Assembly (NCBI RefSeq): GCF_022605165.1
Contig: NC_063068.1
Span: 6,014,001 to 6,078,000, forward strand
DNA from: Purpureocillium takamizusanense
Lineage: Eukaryota > Ascomycota > Sordariomycetes > Hypocreales > Ophiocordycipitaceae
DNA length: 64,000 nt
Direction: 5' to 3'
Shown here: one piece after another, positions 44,302 to 54,148 of the stretch
Layout of the letters: each line of letters opens with the position of its first letter
How positions within the stretch are numbered: the stretch's first letter is position 1
The notes under the pieces: model-generated
Told to the model about the DNA's origin: nothing
The model's input: the letters and a program-made list of their open reading frames with translations, nothing else
Database searches by the model: none
Translations under genes and position numbers: made by a program

Positions 44302-45545
44302 ATGGGACTCCGTCCACCGTCCCCCGCCTGTTCGATTGACGGCTTTGCGCAATTGCAGCAGTACATTGACACAGGCGCCGCTCCCATACGGTGTACCGGA
44401 GTTGCTCAGGCCAATGCCGAGGACCGGTCGCGATACCACACGGCAAACGATGTTGGGAGCATGGCATCGTGCAACGGGCTCGAAAGGGGCGGCGAGGCCC
44501 TGGTCCCGACAGACTACACGTACAACAATGGGTGGGCGCTCCATCTTGGCGACCAGCAGCACGACTTCCAGACTAACCAGCCATCGTCGAACAATTACAC
44601 TGGTGGCGCACCGTTTGCGGCTGCGATAGAAGCTCCAGGCCAGTACGACCTGGTAGGGCTCGTCCCCGAACAACGGCTCACAAGTCTGTTGACATACCAG
44701 CAGGGAAAAGTGCCTTTCACTCCAGAGAGCTCGCCGCCCGCAGGAGACTGCGGCACGTTGAGAAAGGGTGCCGGGGTGTCGAGGCGTCTACGGTCAGTCC
44801 CAGAGACTACTCGTGCTCGCCGGCCGCGGGCGGCAGGCAAGAGACGCAACCCGGCAGGGGCTGCAAAGAAACCATTCCTTCTCAGACAGCCGCTGAGCGA
44901 GATATCAGCCGAGGCCGGTGACACGCTCGTGTTCGACGTCGACACCTTTGTGCACCGGCCTACAGAAGTGCGGAAGCAGGAGCAGAGGAAGCAGGGCAAA
45001 GTGAAGCGCCCACTGAACGACTTTGTACTCTACCGCAAGGCGTATAGCGCGGTGGCAAAGGCGCGAGTGCTCTCGGAAGAGAATAAGAACAACCAACAGC
45101 TCGTCTCTCAGATATGCGGGGAGTCATGGGGGATGGAGACTGCCGCCGTCAAGGCCACCTTCAAGAGATTGGCCAACGTTGAGAGAACTAAACACTTTCA
45201 GGCTTTTCCGGACTACAAATACGCGCCAAAGCTGGTCAAGAAGGTCAAGGACGACGAGACCTCGCTGAAGGAGACTTCAGCCACGGACCAGAATGCTGCG
45301 GCTAGTCATCACGACACAATGCCAATGCCTTCGGCGCCGATGCTCCAACTACCTGGCCATGTGGCGTACATGCCGTCACCGAACACAATGCCCGGGGGCC
45401 AGCTGCCACAGTACGCTCCAGTTGGGCCTTACTGGCACCAACCCGGAGGGCAGCAAGTTGTACCACCATATGGCGTTGGACAAGCGGGCTACCCCGATGG
45501 CCAAAATGTGCTCCGACTCGAAGACGCACGGCTCCTGGAGGAGGT

Positions 45546-45581
<36 letters not shown>

Positions 45582-45918
45582 GCCGGGTGCCTACGACCTG
45601 CAAGCATCTCTGCAGGGAATACCCGCTCAGCCGCCGCTTGATCTCTGCATCGACCCATCTCTGCTCCCGCGCGTAGGCGAGCCGGTCTACCAGTACGTGG
45701 CTCCCGGAGACTGCATGTTGGCGGCAGCGGCTGGACCAGCGCTAAATGCAGAGTTCGGTGACAACTTCATGGCGGCAATACCTGATCTCGATGTCGACGG
45801 CGCCCACAATGCCTACCTACGAGGGACTCACGGCGACTGGGAGGTCGAATTTCTGGATGAGGGCAGCCACTTCAACGACTGGATGGCGCAAGAGGAACAT
45901 GCAAACTTCAAGCCATGA
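44302..45918 (+). CDS. HMG-box transcription factor (MATA_HMG type, Ste11/FMF-1-like)
   Basis: Single exon, 538 residues, ATG at 44302. The HMG box (about residues 231-305) begins GKVKRPLNDFVLYRKAYSAV, continues NNQQLVSQICGESWGME and ends HFQAFPDYKYAPKL. The PDYKYxPK end and the inserted ESWGMET segment belong to the mating-type-like HMG subgroup that includes S. pombe Ste11 and Sordariomycete FMF-1/PaHMG5, regulators of sexual development. The exact ortholog is uncertain. Upstream is a basic stretch (ARRPRAAGKRRNPAGAAKK). Downstream lies a Pro/Tyr/Gln/Gly-rich region with a 13-proline run encoded by CCG codons (45545-45585). It is not a MAT locus: no APN2, SLA2 or other mating genes are adjacent. 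Confidence 0.85.
45545..45585 (+). repeat. (CCG)n coding repeat, polyproline
   Basis: A nearly pure CCG triplet run inside the HMG-box gene encodes thirteen consecutive prolines. The use of one codon throughout suggests slippage rather than selection on codon choice. Confidence 0.85.
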
Positions 45919-46429
45919 GGGAGGTGGGGCGCCTGACAGATGATGCGGCCGGATTAGAGGACGAAGCTCGACGTGCTGGCTCACGATCTGCAACCCTTCT
46001 GTCCGTGCGGAGGCTCATCGGAGCGCTCACTTCGAGGCGGCGTACTTCGTATGTAGGGGCGGACAGTGCTACTATTATTAGACTAGACGGGACCTACCTA
46101 TAGACACAAGACAAAGAGCAATTGTAATCGCCCAGTACGAAAAAACCAGCCTCCACTGTCATGTTGTACGGGCGCAGCTGTGGGCGTGAGATGTTGAGGG
46201 ACGTGCAGGGAGGGAATCCTGACAGGAGGGAGGTAATAAGCTTGGTAGGTCCGGCAAGTCATTCCGGCTTAGTCATCGGACAGACTGCATGAAGCAGCAA
46301 ACAGCAAGCTAACATCGTCAGTTATTAGCCCACACAACAATCCGAGCTTCCCAGCTGCTACCCAACGCCGCCACCCTGTGCGACCGGATATCTCCCCAAC
46401 GCCGGACCGATCGCGAGCTCACTTTCAAA
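45919..46429. other. Intergenic region between HMG-box gene and EMC5
   Basis: About 510 bp holding the 3' end of the HMG gene and the EMC5 promoter. No other gene is visible. Confidence 0.5.
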
Positions 46430-46913
46430 ATGACCTGGACATCTCGCGCAGTGACCCTTGCAGGGCTTGTCTTCCTCGCTCATTCGTGCGCCTCGCCTCG
46501 CCCACGCATTCGCTTCCGTTCAAGGTCGAATGGCTAACGAGCTTGCCCCCAGATGCTACTCGGCGCAGGAGCACTTCGCCCTGTCATCGGCCTTGTCGAA
46601 ACGAGCGGCATCGCAACAACACAGTGAAGCCTCCATGCCGATCGATATTCGCATAGAAGCTGTCGTGGCGACATTGATCATCTGTCTCGGTCTCGTTCTC
46701 GGGTCCCAGACATTGCGCCCTGTTCAATGGAACGTGTGGGCTGGCAAGATTGAGCGCGAAGGCCCGGCCGGCTTCGTTGACGGCTCCGGGCAGGTAGAGC
46801 GGGACTATCGGGGTAGCCCGTTTGGGGTCCTCGAGAGTCGCCCAGGCTTTGTCGACATTCGAAAGCAACGACGCGATTTTGCCAAGTGGGCTAAGGGCAA
46901 CAAAGAGGGTTGA
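46430..46913 (+). CDS. EMC5: ER membrane protein complex subunit 5 (MMgT family)
   Basis: Core membrane subunit of the EMC insertase; the animal homolog was first described as membrane magnesium transporter MMGT1. Two exons: 46430-46485 and 46553-46913 (intron 67 nt, GTGCGC...CCAG), 138 residues. Splicing yields the family N-terminus MTWTSRAVTLAGLVFLAHSC followed by YSAQEHFALSS. The first membrane helix is AVTLAGLVFLAHSC and the second VVATLIICLGLVLGSQTL. The conserved tail reads PVQWNVWAGKIEREGPAGF and LESRPGFVDIRKQRRDFAKW. The intron is essential: without it helix 1 is not joined to the YSAQEH segment. Confidence 0.93.
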
Positions 46914-47752
46914 GGAAGCTAAATACTCTAGCTAAAAGCAATGCGACACACCGCGGATGCGTCCGGCGCCATATACCAAGCTTGCTGTATTTCACAACGC
47001 CAGCGTCGACCCTCCCATAGTGCCGTTGCCATACCTAGTCGTCGTAAGGATGCAAAGGGTTGCAACTTGCAAGGCCCCCATATGGTTACTAATATATGGA
47101 GGGATGCGCTGCATTCTTCTTACCTTGAACCAACGTGTAATTACTCAATGTCAACGTGCTGGACATACTGGAAGGCTCACGTATCTGCTGCCGCCAGATT
47201 CACATCGGCGGCCTACTGACCTACCTAGTATCTACCAAATACCTACCTAATACACCTGGGGAGGATAGGCCTGGTGCGTGTGTATCGTATCGCCAAGGTA
47301 GGTACCAGGTAGGAGGTAGGTAAGTGTGCGCGAACGGAAAGCAGGCAGCAGTTGGTGCAATTGGACGGGCATACTTTCGACTACCTGCATGTGGAAATGC
47401 GTTCACCAGTCTTACCTTGGCTTTTGGTACCTCCCTGTACTGGCCCAAGATAGTACCTATGCACTTGTCACTTGCTTGAGCGTACCTTGGGTACTAGGTA
47501 ACTACTTACCTAGGTAGGTACTAAGTTATCAGCTTGAATGAGGCTCTACGGCTAAAGAATGCTAAAATTGATGTCACGCAAGGCGAGCCCCTCGAAGGGA
47601 AGGAGGTGGCGTGGCAGTTCCTGCCTCGACGACGACGCTATTTATCCATGACGGCTTATGCGTGCCCTTCTTCGTGTCAATGCAAATGTCCACATCTGCA
47701 TTTTCACCTGTCTTCGCCGTCGTCTTGAACAGGCGGCTAGCAAGCTATTGCC
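46914..47752. other. Intergenic region upstream of MSH5, TACCTAGGTA-rich
   Basis: About 840 bp. Between 47220 and 47525 it is dense in TACCTA/TAGGTA elements, including (GGTA)n around 47297-47323 and an interrupted palindrome at 47490-47521. No gene is visible. It probably contains the MSH5 promoter. Confidence 0.55.
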
Positions 47753-50700
47753 ATGGCACGTGGAACAAGCAGAACACGTTCGCGACGGCCCAGCACTGGC
47801 CTGTCTGCTACTATCAGTACGAAGCGAGCTCCTCGGCCCCTCACATCTCGGTCCTCGAGGCGTTCAGCTTTGTCGGAGCCCATCTCGACGCCTACAAGAT
47901 CATCGCAGCAAGGCCCATCCACGAACAGAAGCTCACAGCGGGCATCCGGGGGGCGACAAACGTACCTCACGACCTCCGCCTACGGTCAAAGCCATGATCA
48001 GGCCCACAATCCCCCCATCGTGGTCGACCCTATCACCAATGATGACGGTGGCTGTATACAAGAGGAGGTCATCATGACCTTAGATCTCAGAAATGGGGCG
48101 ACTATGGGGTGCGCGTACTTTACTACGGCAAATGGTGTTCTTTCGCTCTCAGAGGATGTCCCGACAGCCGACATGTCTACGGCGGAGCAGTTCGTCATGC
48201 ATTGTCAACCAACGACTCTTTTGGTGTCTGCCAGAGCGCCGGAGCATCTACTCATATTGCTAGAAAAGATGGCAACATCAGACGATGTGAATGGTCTGTT
48301 CTGATTCCAAGCCGAATGGGTTGCCCTTCATTGACTGTTTTTGACAAGGACTACGACGTTTTGTACTCCGTGCGATGCCGTCGTCCGAGTTCTCCCCAAC
48401 CACAGCGCGAGATATGCTTGTCGCCTTGCAGACAAGAGGCTCGCCCGAACCTTCTGCTATATACTCCCAACATGGCAGTGCTTCTCTCTCCAGAGAAGCA
48501 CTCGAAACGGTGAGTGCTGATCATATCGGGGAATCCGGAATCATGCGGTCGCTGCGGTTGGGTTCGCACATCGACCTTGACAGCATTTCGTCGGTAGGTT
48601 GTCTTGAGTCGATCCAACCCCGCTGCTTGTCTCACACGCTTTAGCTCACCTGTGCCGGCACCATTTTGGCTGAGCTTCAACGGCGAAGGGCGTCGTGGTT
48701 CTGTTCCAGCGGCGAGAACCTGGCAGCAGTATTTGACGTACGATCTATCCAGATGTTTGCTCTCACTGAGAATGTTTTTGTCAATGCAGACACTCTCCGC
48801 TGCCTTCAAATTGTCCATTCTGAGATCCACCCGAACAGTCAGAGCCTAGGTCCGGATCCAAACGGAAGTGGTGAGAAGGAGAGCTTGTCGATATATGGTT
48901 TGCTCCAATATCTAGCGTCAAGCCCACAGGGACGCCGGCGTCTGAGACAACTGTTGCTACGTCCGATGAGGGATGCCAATGCTATAACCGAGAGACAGCA
49001 TATAATTACTGCTCTTCTACGACCAGAGAACGCCGAGGCCACCCGGCAGGCCGTGCCTGAATTGCGTAAAATTAAAGATGTGCGAGCGGCTCTCCTCCAG
49101 CTTCAAAAGGGGGCCGAACATCTGAGCAACAGTCGATCTTTGGGCAGAGGCGTATGGGCAACGCTTCGTCGGTTTTCCGTCCATGCTTTGAGACTCAGAG
49201 AGATAGTCAGTTCGCTATCTGGATTTGACTCTGTCGACTTTTTCCGCAAGGTAATCCTACCTCTTTCGCTTGCACCTCACAATGGCATCATGTCTTACTG
49301 AAATGAGGGAGTAGGTGACCAACGAAATCGCGATCGCCCCGTTACTGGCAGTAGGCGATATCATTAGTAGGACAATTGACTTTGACGAGTCCGAATCGAG
49401 GTGGCGGACTTCGGTGAGACCTGGTATCGACCCCCAGCTTGACGCACTCAAACGCTGGTATGACGGTCTAGATAACTTCCTGACTGAAGTCGCCAATCAG
49501 CTCAATCAAAGTCTGCCGGACTGGGCCCGCAGTTGGGTTCGATCGTGCGTCTTTTTACCCCAACTTGGCTTCCTCGTAGTCGTTGACCTGGACCCTACGA
49601 CTGGATATGGCAGATATGAGGGCGAAGGCGCGCAAGGCGATCCCTGGACAAAGTTATTCGCCACTGATGAGACAGTCTATTACAAAAACAACTACTTGAG
49701 AGAACTCGACAGTCACTATGGGGATATGTATTGCGAGATTGGCGGTAAGGGTGCTCATCGCCTAACAACATGGAGTTTGGTCTGGCTGACGAACATTTGG
49801 ATAGACAGAGAAGTTGAAATCATCCATCAGCTCGCTGCTGCCGTTCTGTGTCACGAGGAGCCTCTCCTTGCCGCATCAGATGTCTGCGGGGACTTTGATG
49901 CACTCCTAGCACTGGCAATCGGTGCTGAAAAATACCGGTGGACAGCGCCGCAGATGACGGAAGAGAACGTTCTCGTCATTGAGAATGGCCGCCATCCTCT
50001 GCAAGAGCTTGTTGTGCCGTCGTTCGTGCCGAACAGTTGCGACATCCGCGGAGGCGGTACTTCAAGGTCAACCCCACAGGAGTCAACGCAGGTCCTGGCT
50101 CTGACCGGTCCGAATCACTCGGGCAAAAGCATATATCTCAAACAGGTGGCTATCATTGTGTATCTGGCGCATGTCGGCAGCTTTGTTCCCGCCGATGGGG
50201 CCGTAATTGGACTCACTGACAAGATACTGACCCGCATCTCGACACGAGAAAGTGTATGCCGTACGGAAAGCGCTTTCGCCATCGATCTCAAGCAAGTTGC
50301 CCAGACGATGCGACGCTCAACACCACAAAGCCTGGTTCTGATAGACGAGTTCGGCAAAGGCACCAATCCTGATGATGGAGCTGGATTACTCGCAGCGATG
50401 CTGGACTACTTCTTATCTCAAGGCTTACGGCCTCCCAAGCTGTTGCTTGCGACACATTTCCACGAGGTATTCGAAGGACACTATCTGAGACAGCACTCCG
50501 GACTCGCCCTCGCGCAAATGGACGTACGGCTATGCTGGGATGCAAATCAAATCGAAGATCAAGTGACCTACCTCTTCACACTGACGCAAGGGCATAGCAC
50601 CTCGAGCTTCGGTGGACAGTGTGCTGCACTCAATGGAGTTCCGAACACCATCGTCGAGCATGCCGGGGCAATTTCCAGGCTTCTTGTTCGCAACGAAGAT

Positions 50701-50847
50701 ATAGCTTCAGTTTTGGAGCGACCGTCTCGCGAAGAAGTGCGCAGGCTGCGGGTCGCAGAGGATGTGGCCAGAAGATTTCTCCAAGAGGATTTCAACAACT
50801 CGGACACGAGGGCTGTGTTGATGGACATCCTCTCTGCGGAGACTTGA
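47753..50847 (+). CDS. MSH5: Meiotic MutS homolog MSH5
   Basis: With MSH4 it forms a clamp that stabilises Holliday-junction intermediates and promotes crossovers in meiosis. Four exons: 47753-48293, 48349-48593, 48645-49250 and 49315-50847, 974 residues. Residues 1-95 are Ser/Arg/Thr-rich and disordered. Family sequence starts at EEVIMTLDLRNGATMGCAYF. The connector is FVLRAMPSSEFSPT and the lever region LQYLASSPQGRRRLRQLLLR. In the ATPase, Walker A is TGPNHSGKSIYLKQVA (about 727), the TRISTRESVCRTESAFAIDL block is diagnostic of MSH5 rather than MSH4, and Walker B is LVLIDEFGKGTNPDDGAG (about 804). It ends in the helix-turn-helix dimer region. There is no mismatch-binding FxE motif, as expected. 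Introns fit phase and homology. Confidence 0.93.
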
Positions 50848-51375
50848 GGAGATCGAAGGCAGTTGAGGACGGCGGCGCGTATCACGGCAAGTTAGAATGG
50901 TGGTAGCGGTCTAGCTAGGGAGCTATCTGTGAGGCCTTCCCGCGCTACCTAAAAAAGCGATGTTGCTTCTCTACTTGGCAAAGGAGGATCATGAGCGCCT
51001 CATACGCCTATTCACATGCGACCAACTAGTGCTCAAAGTTGAAATTTCAATGTTCGAGAGCAGTCGTGTTGCCGGCCATTTCTGGCTCCGTATGCGTACG
51101 TGATCGTAGGGAGCTCCAGAGCTGTGGCTCCTTGGTTCCATCCTCTATTACACGATCGCCACGACCTTGGCGTTGGCCTCTTCGACCCATGGCAGATGCC
51201 ACAGTCTTGTCATTAGCACGGCTTTGTATCCTGACGGTGGCCACGACAAGACGTCGCCATGTCATTGACGTCTATATGTCTCGCAATCGCCGATGGTGCC
51301 TGCGCAAGTGGTTCGATCCGCTGCAGGCCGAGCTCAGGCACCGTCAGGCATGCACTTTGCTGGGTGTCGCGGGTA
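50848..51375. other. 3' intergenic region between convergent MSH5 and the Cys-rich protein gene
   Basis: About 530 bp between two convergent stops. No additional gene or repeat is recognised. Confidence 0.5.
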
Positions 51376-52216
51376 TCAGGGCCACAGCCGCCCCGGCGCT
51401 GTTGCCAGCATGCTGAGTGCGCCGACAGCCACAACAAGAATGGCTGACGGAGACTGCCCGACGGAGGATGCAGCAGAGTCCTTCCCATAAGAGTCGCACT
51501 TTGTCGCCTCCAGTCTGGCGCAGGCCTTGGAGCTGAGACTGGAACAGAGGGGCGTGGCGGACGCGCCGAGGTTGCTGGCTGCCCCCGGGACAGTAGTCCC
51601 GCCGCCGCCAGGGACGTTGATGGTAACTCCGTAGCCTCCGGCGCCTTGCAGTCCAGTTACGCAGGCTTTGTAGTTACTCGAGCAGGCTCTGGTGGCGGCG
51701 GCGCACGAGGCGCTGTTGCTGAAGGTTGTCGGCGCGTAGGGGAAAGAGAAGTACGGGTTCTCGACATAGGACACGGGCGCCGTTGCACCCCCTGTAGGAG
51801 CAGATGCTGGCGCCGCGCCGGTGCAGACGGCACTGTTCGGTGGTCAGAGCGGTTCACTCGCTGCTGCGCAAGTGTCTGCACATAAACAGACGATGGGCAT
51901 GGTGGGCTGGACAGCGGAGGGAGGCTGGGACTCACCCGGAGGGGCAACAGGCAGGACTGTTGCTGGCGTCGAGAGCGCACGTCTGGCCTTTTTGACAACA
52001 TATGTCTTTGAAGGCTGCGCCCAGCGAGGCCGGGCAGGGGAGTGTGTCAACAGGGCATTGTTGATCTCGGGCGATGAGGTAGAGCGGCGTGGCGGCGGGC
52101 GCGTACGTCGCGAGCGCGGGCACTGCGGGGGGGGGTTGGGCGGCTGGAAGAGCGGGGGAGCGCGCCTCGGCGAATGCAGCGCAGGGGCCGGCGAGGGCCA
52201 GGAAACGTCGCAGCAT
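51376..52216 (-). CDS. Secreted Cys-rich protein, probably GPI-anchored
   Basis: Two exons: 52216-51936 and 51832-51376 (intron 103 nt, GTGAGT...ACAG), 245 residues. The N-terminus MLRRFLALAGPCAAFAEA is a short signal peptide. A Cys cluster follows: CPVDTLPCPASLGAAFKDIC, then CQKGQTCALDASNSPACCPS, continuing across the junction to GAVCTG. A second part has CAAATRACSSNYKACVTGL and a Gly/Thr/Val-rich spacer, then CSSLSSKACARLEATKC. The C-terminus ends in a Ser/Ala-rich stretch and a hydrophobic tail (SAILVVAVGALSMLATA), the layout of a GPI-anchor signal. It resembles fungal cell-wall CPxGxxPC/CCPxG proteins in pattern. The function is unknown; adhesion or wall structure is only a guess. Confidence 0.8.
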
Positions 52217-53170
52217 GGCGTGTCGATGCGAGGCGAGACGGCGGTGTGGGGAGGCGTGGAATGGAATTCTTCATACGCCGGCGGGCATGAGAGTGAGCGA
52301 GTGTTGAGTGTCGACGAGGAGTGAAAGAAAGATGAGGGGGGTGGTGATTCGAGGCGCCCACAGCTCCTGCTTCTCTAAACATGGATCAGTACCTACGATG
52401 CTGGGGTCGCCCTGGTCGCTACCCTACCCCCTACCTACCTACACTTACCCTTCTGGCCGTACGTTCTGGGGTGAACCTTTGCCGTTGTCCACACAAGAAG
52501 GTACCTAGGTACCTAAAGTAGGTAATAAGGCAGATTCGCCAAAGATGATGTTTTTGAGATAGTACCTGTCTACCTAGAAGCTGCATACCTAGTACTACTG
52601 CGGAGAGTCTTCAGGTATATGGTGCCGCATGTGCCACTGGACTGGCGGCCTCATGAGGCCCTTCTTCAAGGTACCCAGGTTTTGCCTTGTCGAAACCCAT
52701 ATGCCGTGGTACTGCTGGGTACTCTGCAGCACGAAGTAATGTACATGCGGAGTTTGCGCCACGCAGACCGGCCGACCACGCATGCGTGCATGCATTGGCG
52801 TCGGAAAATTCGTACCCGGGGCCACATCTAGCTGCCCGCCTCAAACCATCTGAAGCACTTATATCTACATGAGCTTCGCCTCTGCCTCAGAACAAATTTG
52901 CCACTGTCAGCGAAGGCTAACACTTGCTTAGCAGCCCCCTCCGTTACGAACAATAGACAAGCGCCGTCGTTGTACACGGATGATGATGATGATGAAACGC
53001 CAGCAAGGGTCACCATGATGTCATTGCCAGCAAGGGTCTGTTGGCCCGGCAACTGCAAGCCCGCCGCCCTCTCGCGCTCCAGAGGGAGGGTGGAATCGAG
53101 GATTGAGCGGCAACACTTTGTACCTGAACGCTTGCTGGAAACTCGTCATGTTGAGCAGCGCCCGTGAGCT
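52217..53170. other. Intergenic region between Cys-rich protein gene and 325-residue hypothetical gene
   Basis: About 950 bp. TACCTAGGTACC motifs occur at 52427-52440 and 52500-52525, and an (ATG)n run lies at 52980-52996. No gene is visible. Confidence 0.5.
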
Positions 53171-54148
53171 CTATGTGGACCCCCGCACGTGCGCCAATAT
53201 CTGTTGAAGCCGGTTGAGCGCTGTCGTTTGGCCTTGGTCCAGGCCCTTCGCATCCAGGATAGACAAGCGGTCGACCTCATGCTTCGCCTCTGCCGCAAGT
53301 GGCCCGAGGTCGCCCCAGACCTCGTCGTTGTATGCGGAGAGGACATCGCTCCAGTGCTGCAGCCATATGCCGTCCGCAGCCGAAGTCTCTGCGGTGCCCA
53401 AAAGCTGCAGCATATCAGCCGGGCCAGCGGAATCTGGTCTGAAATTGAGGAGCCGGTCCCAGTGGGCTCTCCTGTCGGCAGTCTCTCCCACGAAAAGTGC
53501 CTCACGTAACCTCGCCTCTTCAGCGGGTGACAAGGCGTCATCGTCCTCCCCTTCCGCCCACACGGCCACATCCGCTTCGTAGTCTGGCATAGACAGCAGC
53601 TGAACGACTTCAATGCCGTCGGTTGCCTCCTGCTGAGCGACTGTCCGCTGTTGGCCGGGTACTGCCATTGGGTGCTGCGTCACGGGGGCCCCTACATGTT
53701 CCCGCTGCCCTGTTGCCGGCAAGCGAGATTTGTGATTTGGGACACCCATGAATGTATCAAAAGCAGCAGCCGCGTCCCCGGAATGAGAGTGCGTCCGAAA
53801 TGACGCACTGTGATGAGGTTGCGCTGCCCCTTGTGACGAAGAGGCAGACGACGCCTCGGCAATGGTTTGGGACAAACGAGTGGCAGACCCGCTGCCCAAG
53901 CCAGACGCATCGGCCGACTTCTGGTCGGACATGGTGCTGGGCATCCCGTCGCCGCCGCTGGACATGGCGTGGAGTGCCATCTTGCCCGAGGTGCGGAGTC
54001 GTTCAGACAAGGAGCGATCTGATCCGCTTGGCTCATCGTTACGACCGTGTCCTTTGTCTTGGCTCCCGTCGGTGTCGCGGGCCACCCGCTTGCCATCTCG
54101 GCGTTGGCTCCCGCTGGCCTGGCCATCGCCGCCGGCGTCTCCTTCCAT
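53171..54148 (-). CDS. Hypothetical protein, 325 residues, largely disordered
   Basis: Single exon from the ATG at 54148. Residues 1-165 are Ser/Gly/Asp/His-rich and likely disordered (DGQASGSQRRDGKRVARDTD). The second half looks folded and is mostly helical: EVVQLLSMPDYEADVAVWAE, DDDALSPAEEARLREALF, RAHWDRLLNFRPDS and YNDEVWGDLGPLAAEAKHEV. It is strongly acidic overall there. Several Trp residues in helical context suggest a protein-protein interaction domain. No known domain is recognised and no function proposed. Codon use is like that of its neighbours. The open frame is long enough, and its two halves distinct enough, to favour a real gene. Confidence 0.65.
   Translation of the reverse strand: MEGDAGGDGQASGSQRRDGKRVARDTDGSQDKGHGRNDEPSGSDRSLSERLRTSGKMALHAMSSGGDGMPSTMSDQKSADASGLGSGSATRLSQTIAEASSASSSQGAAQPHHSASFRTHSHSGDAAAAFDTFMGVPNHKSRLPATGQREHVGAPVTQHPMAVPGQQRTVAQQEATDGIEVVQLLSMPDYEADVAVWAEGEDDDALSPAEEARLREALFVGETADRRAHWDRLLNFRPDSAGPADMLQLLGTAETSAADGIWLQHWSDVLSAYNDEVWGDLGPLAAEAKHEVDRLSILDAKGLDQGQTTALNRLQQILAHVRGST

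Noticed and set aside
44302..45918. Mating-type locus interpretation of the HMG-box gene
   Set aside because: No APN2, SLA2, COX13 or MAT1-1 genes are nearby, and the protein is longer than MAT1-2-1; a Ste11/FMF-1-like factor fits better.
46430..50847. EMC5 with EMC6 (about 30 kb apart) as a functional cluster
   Set aside because: They lie far apart with many unrelated genes between; coincidence is the simpler explanation.
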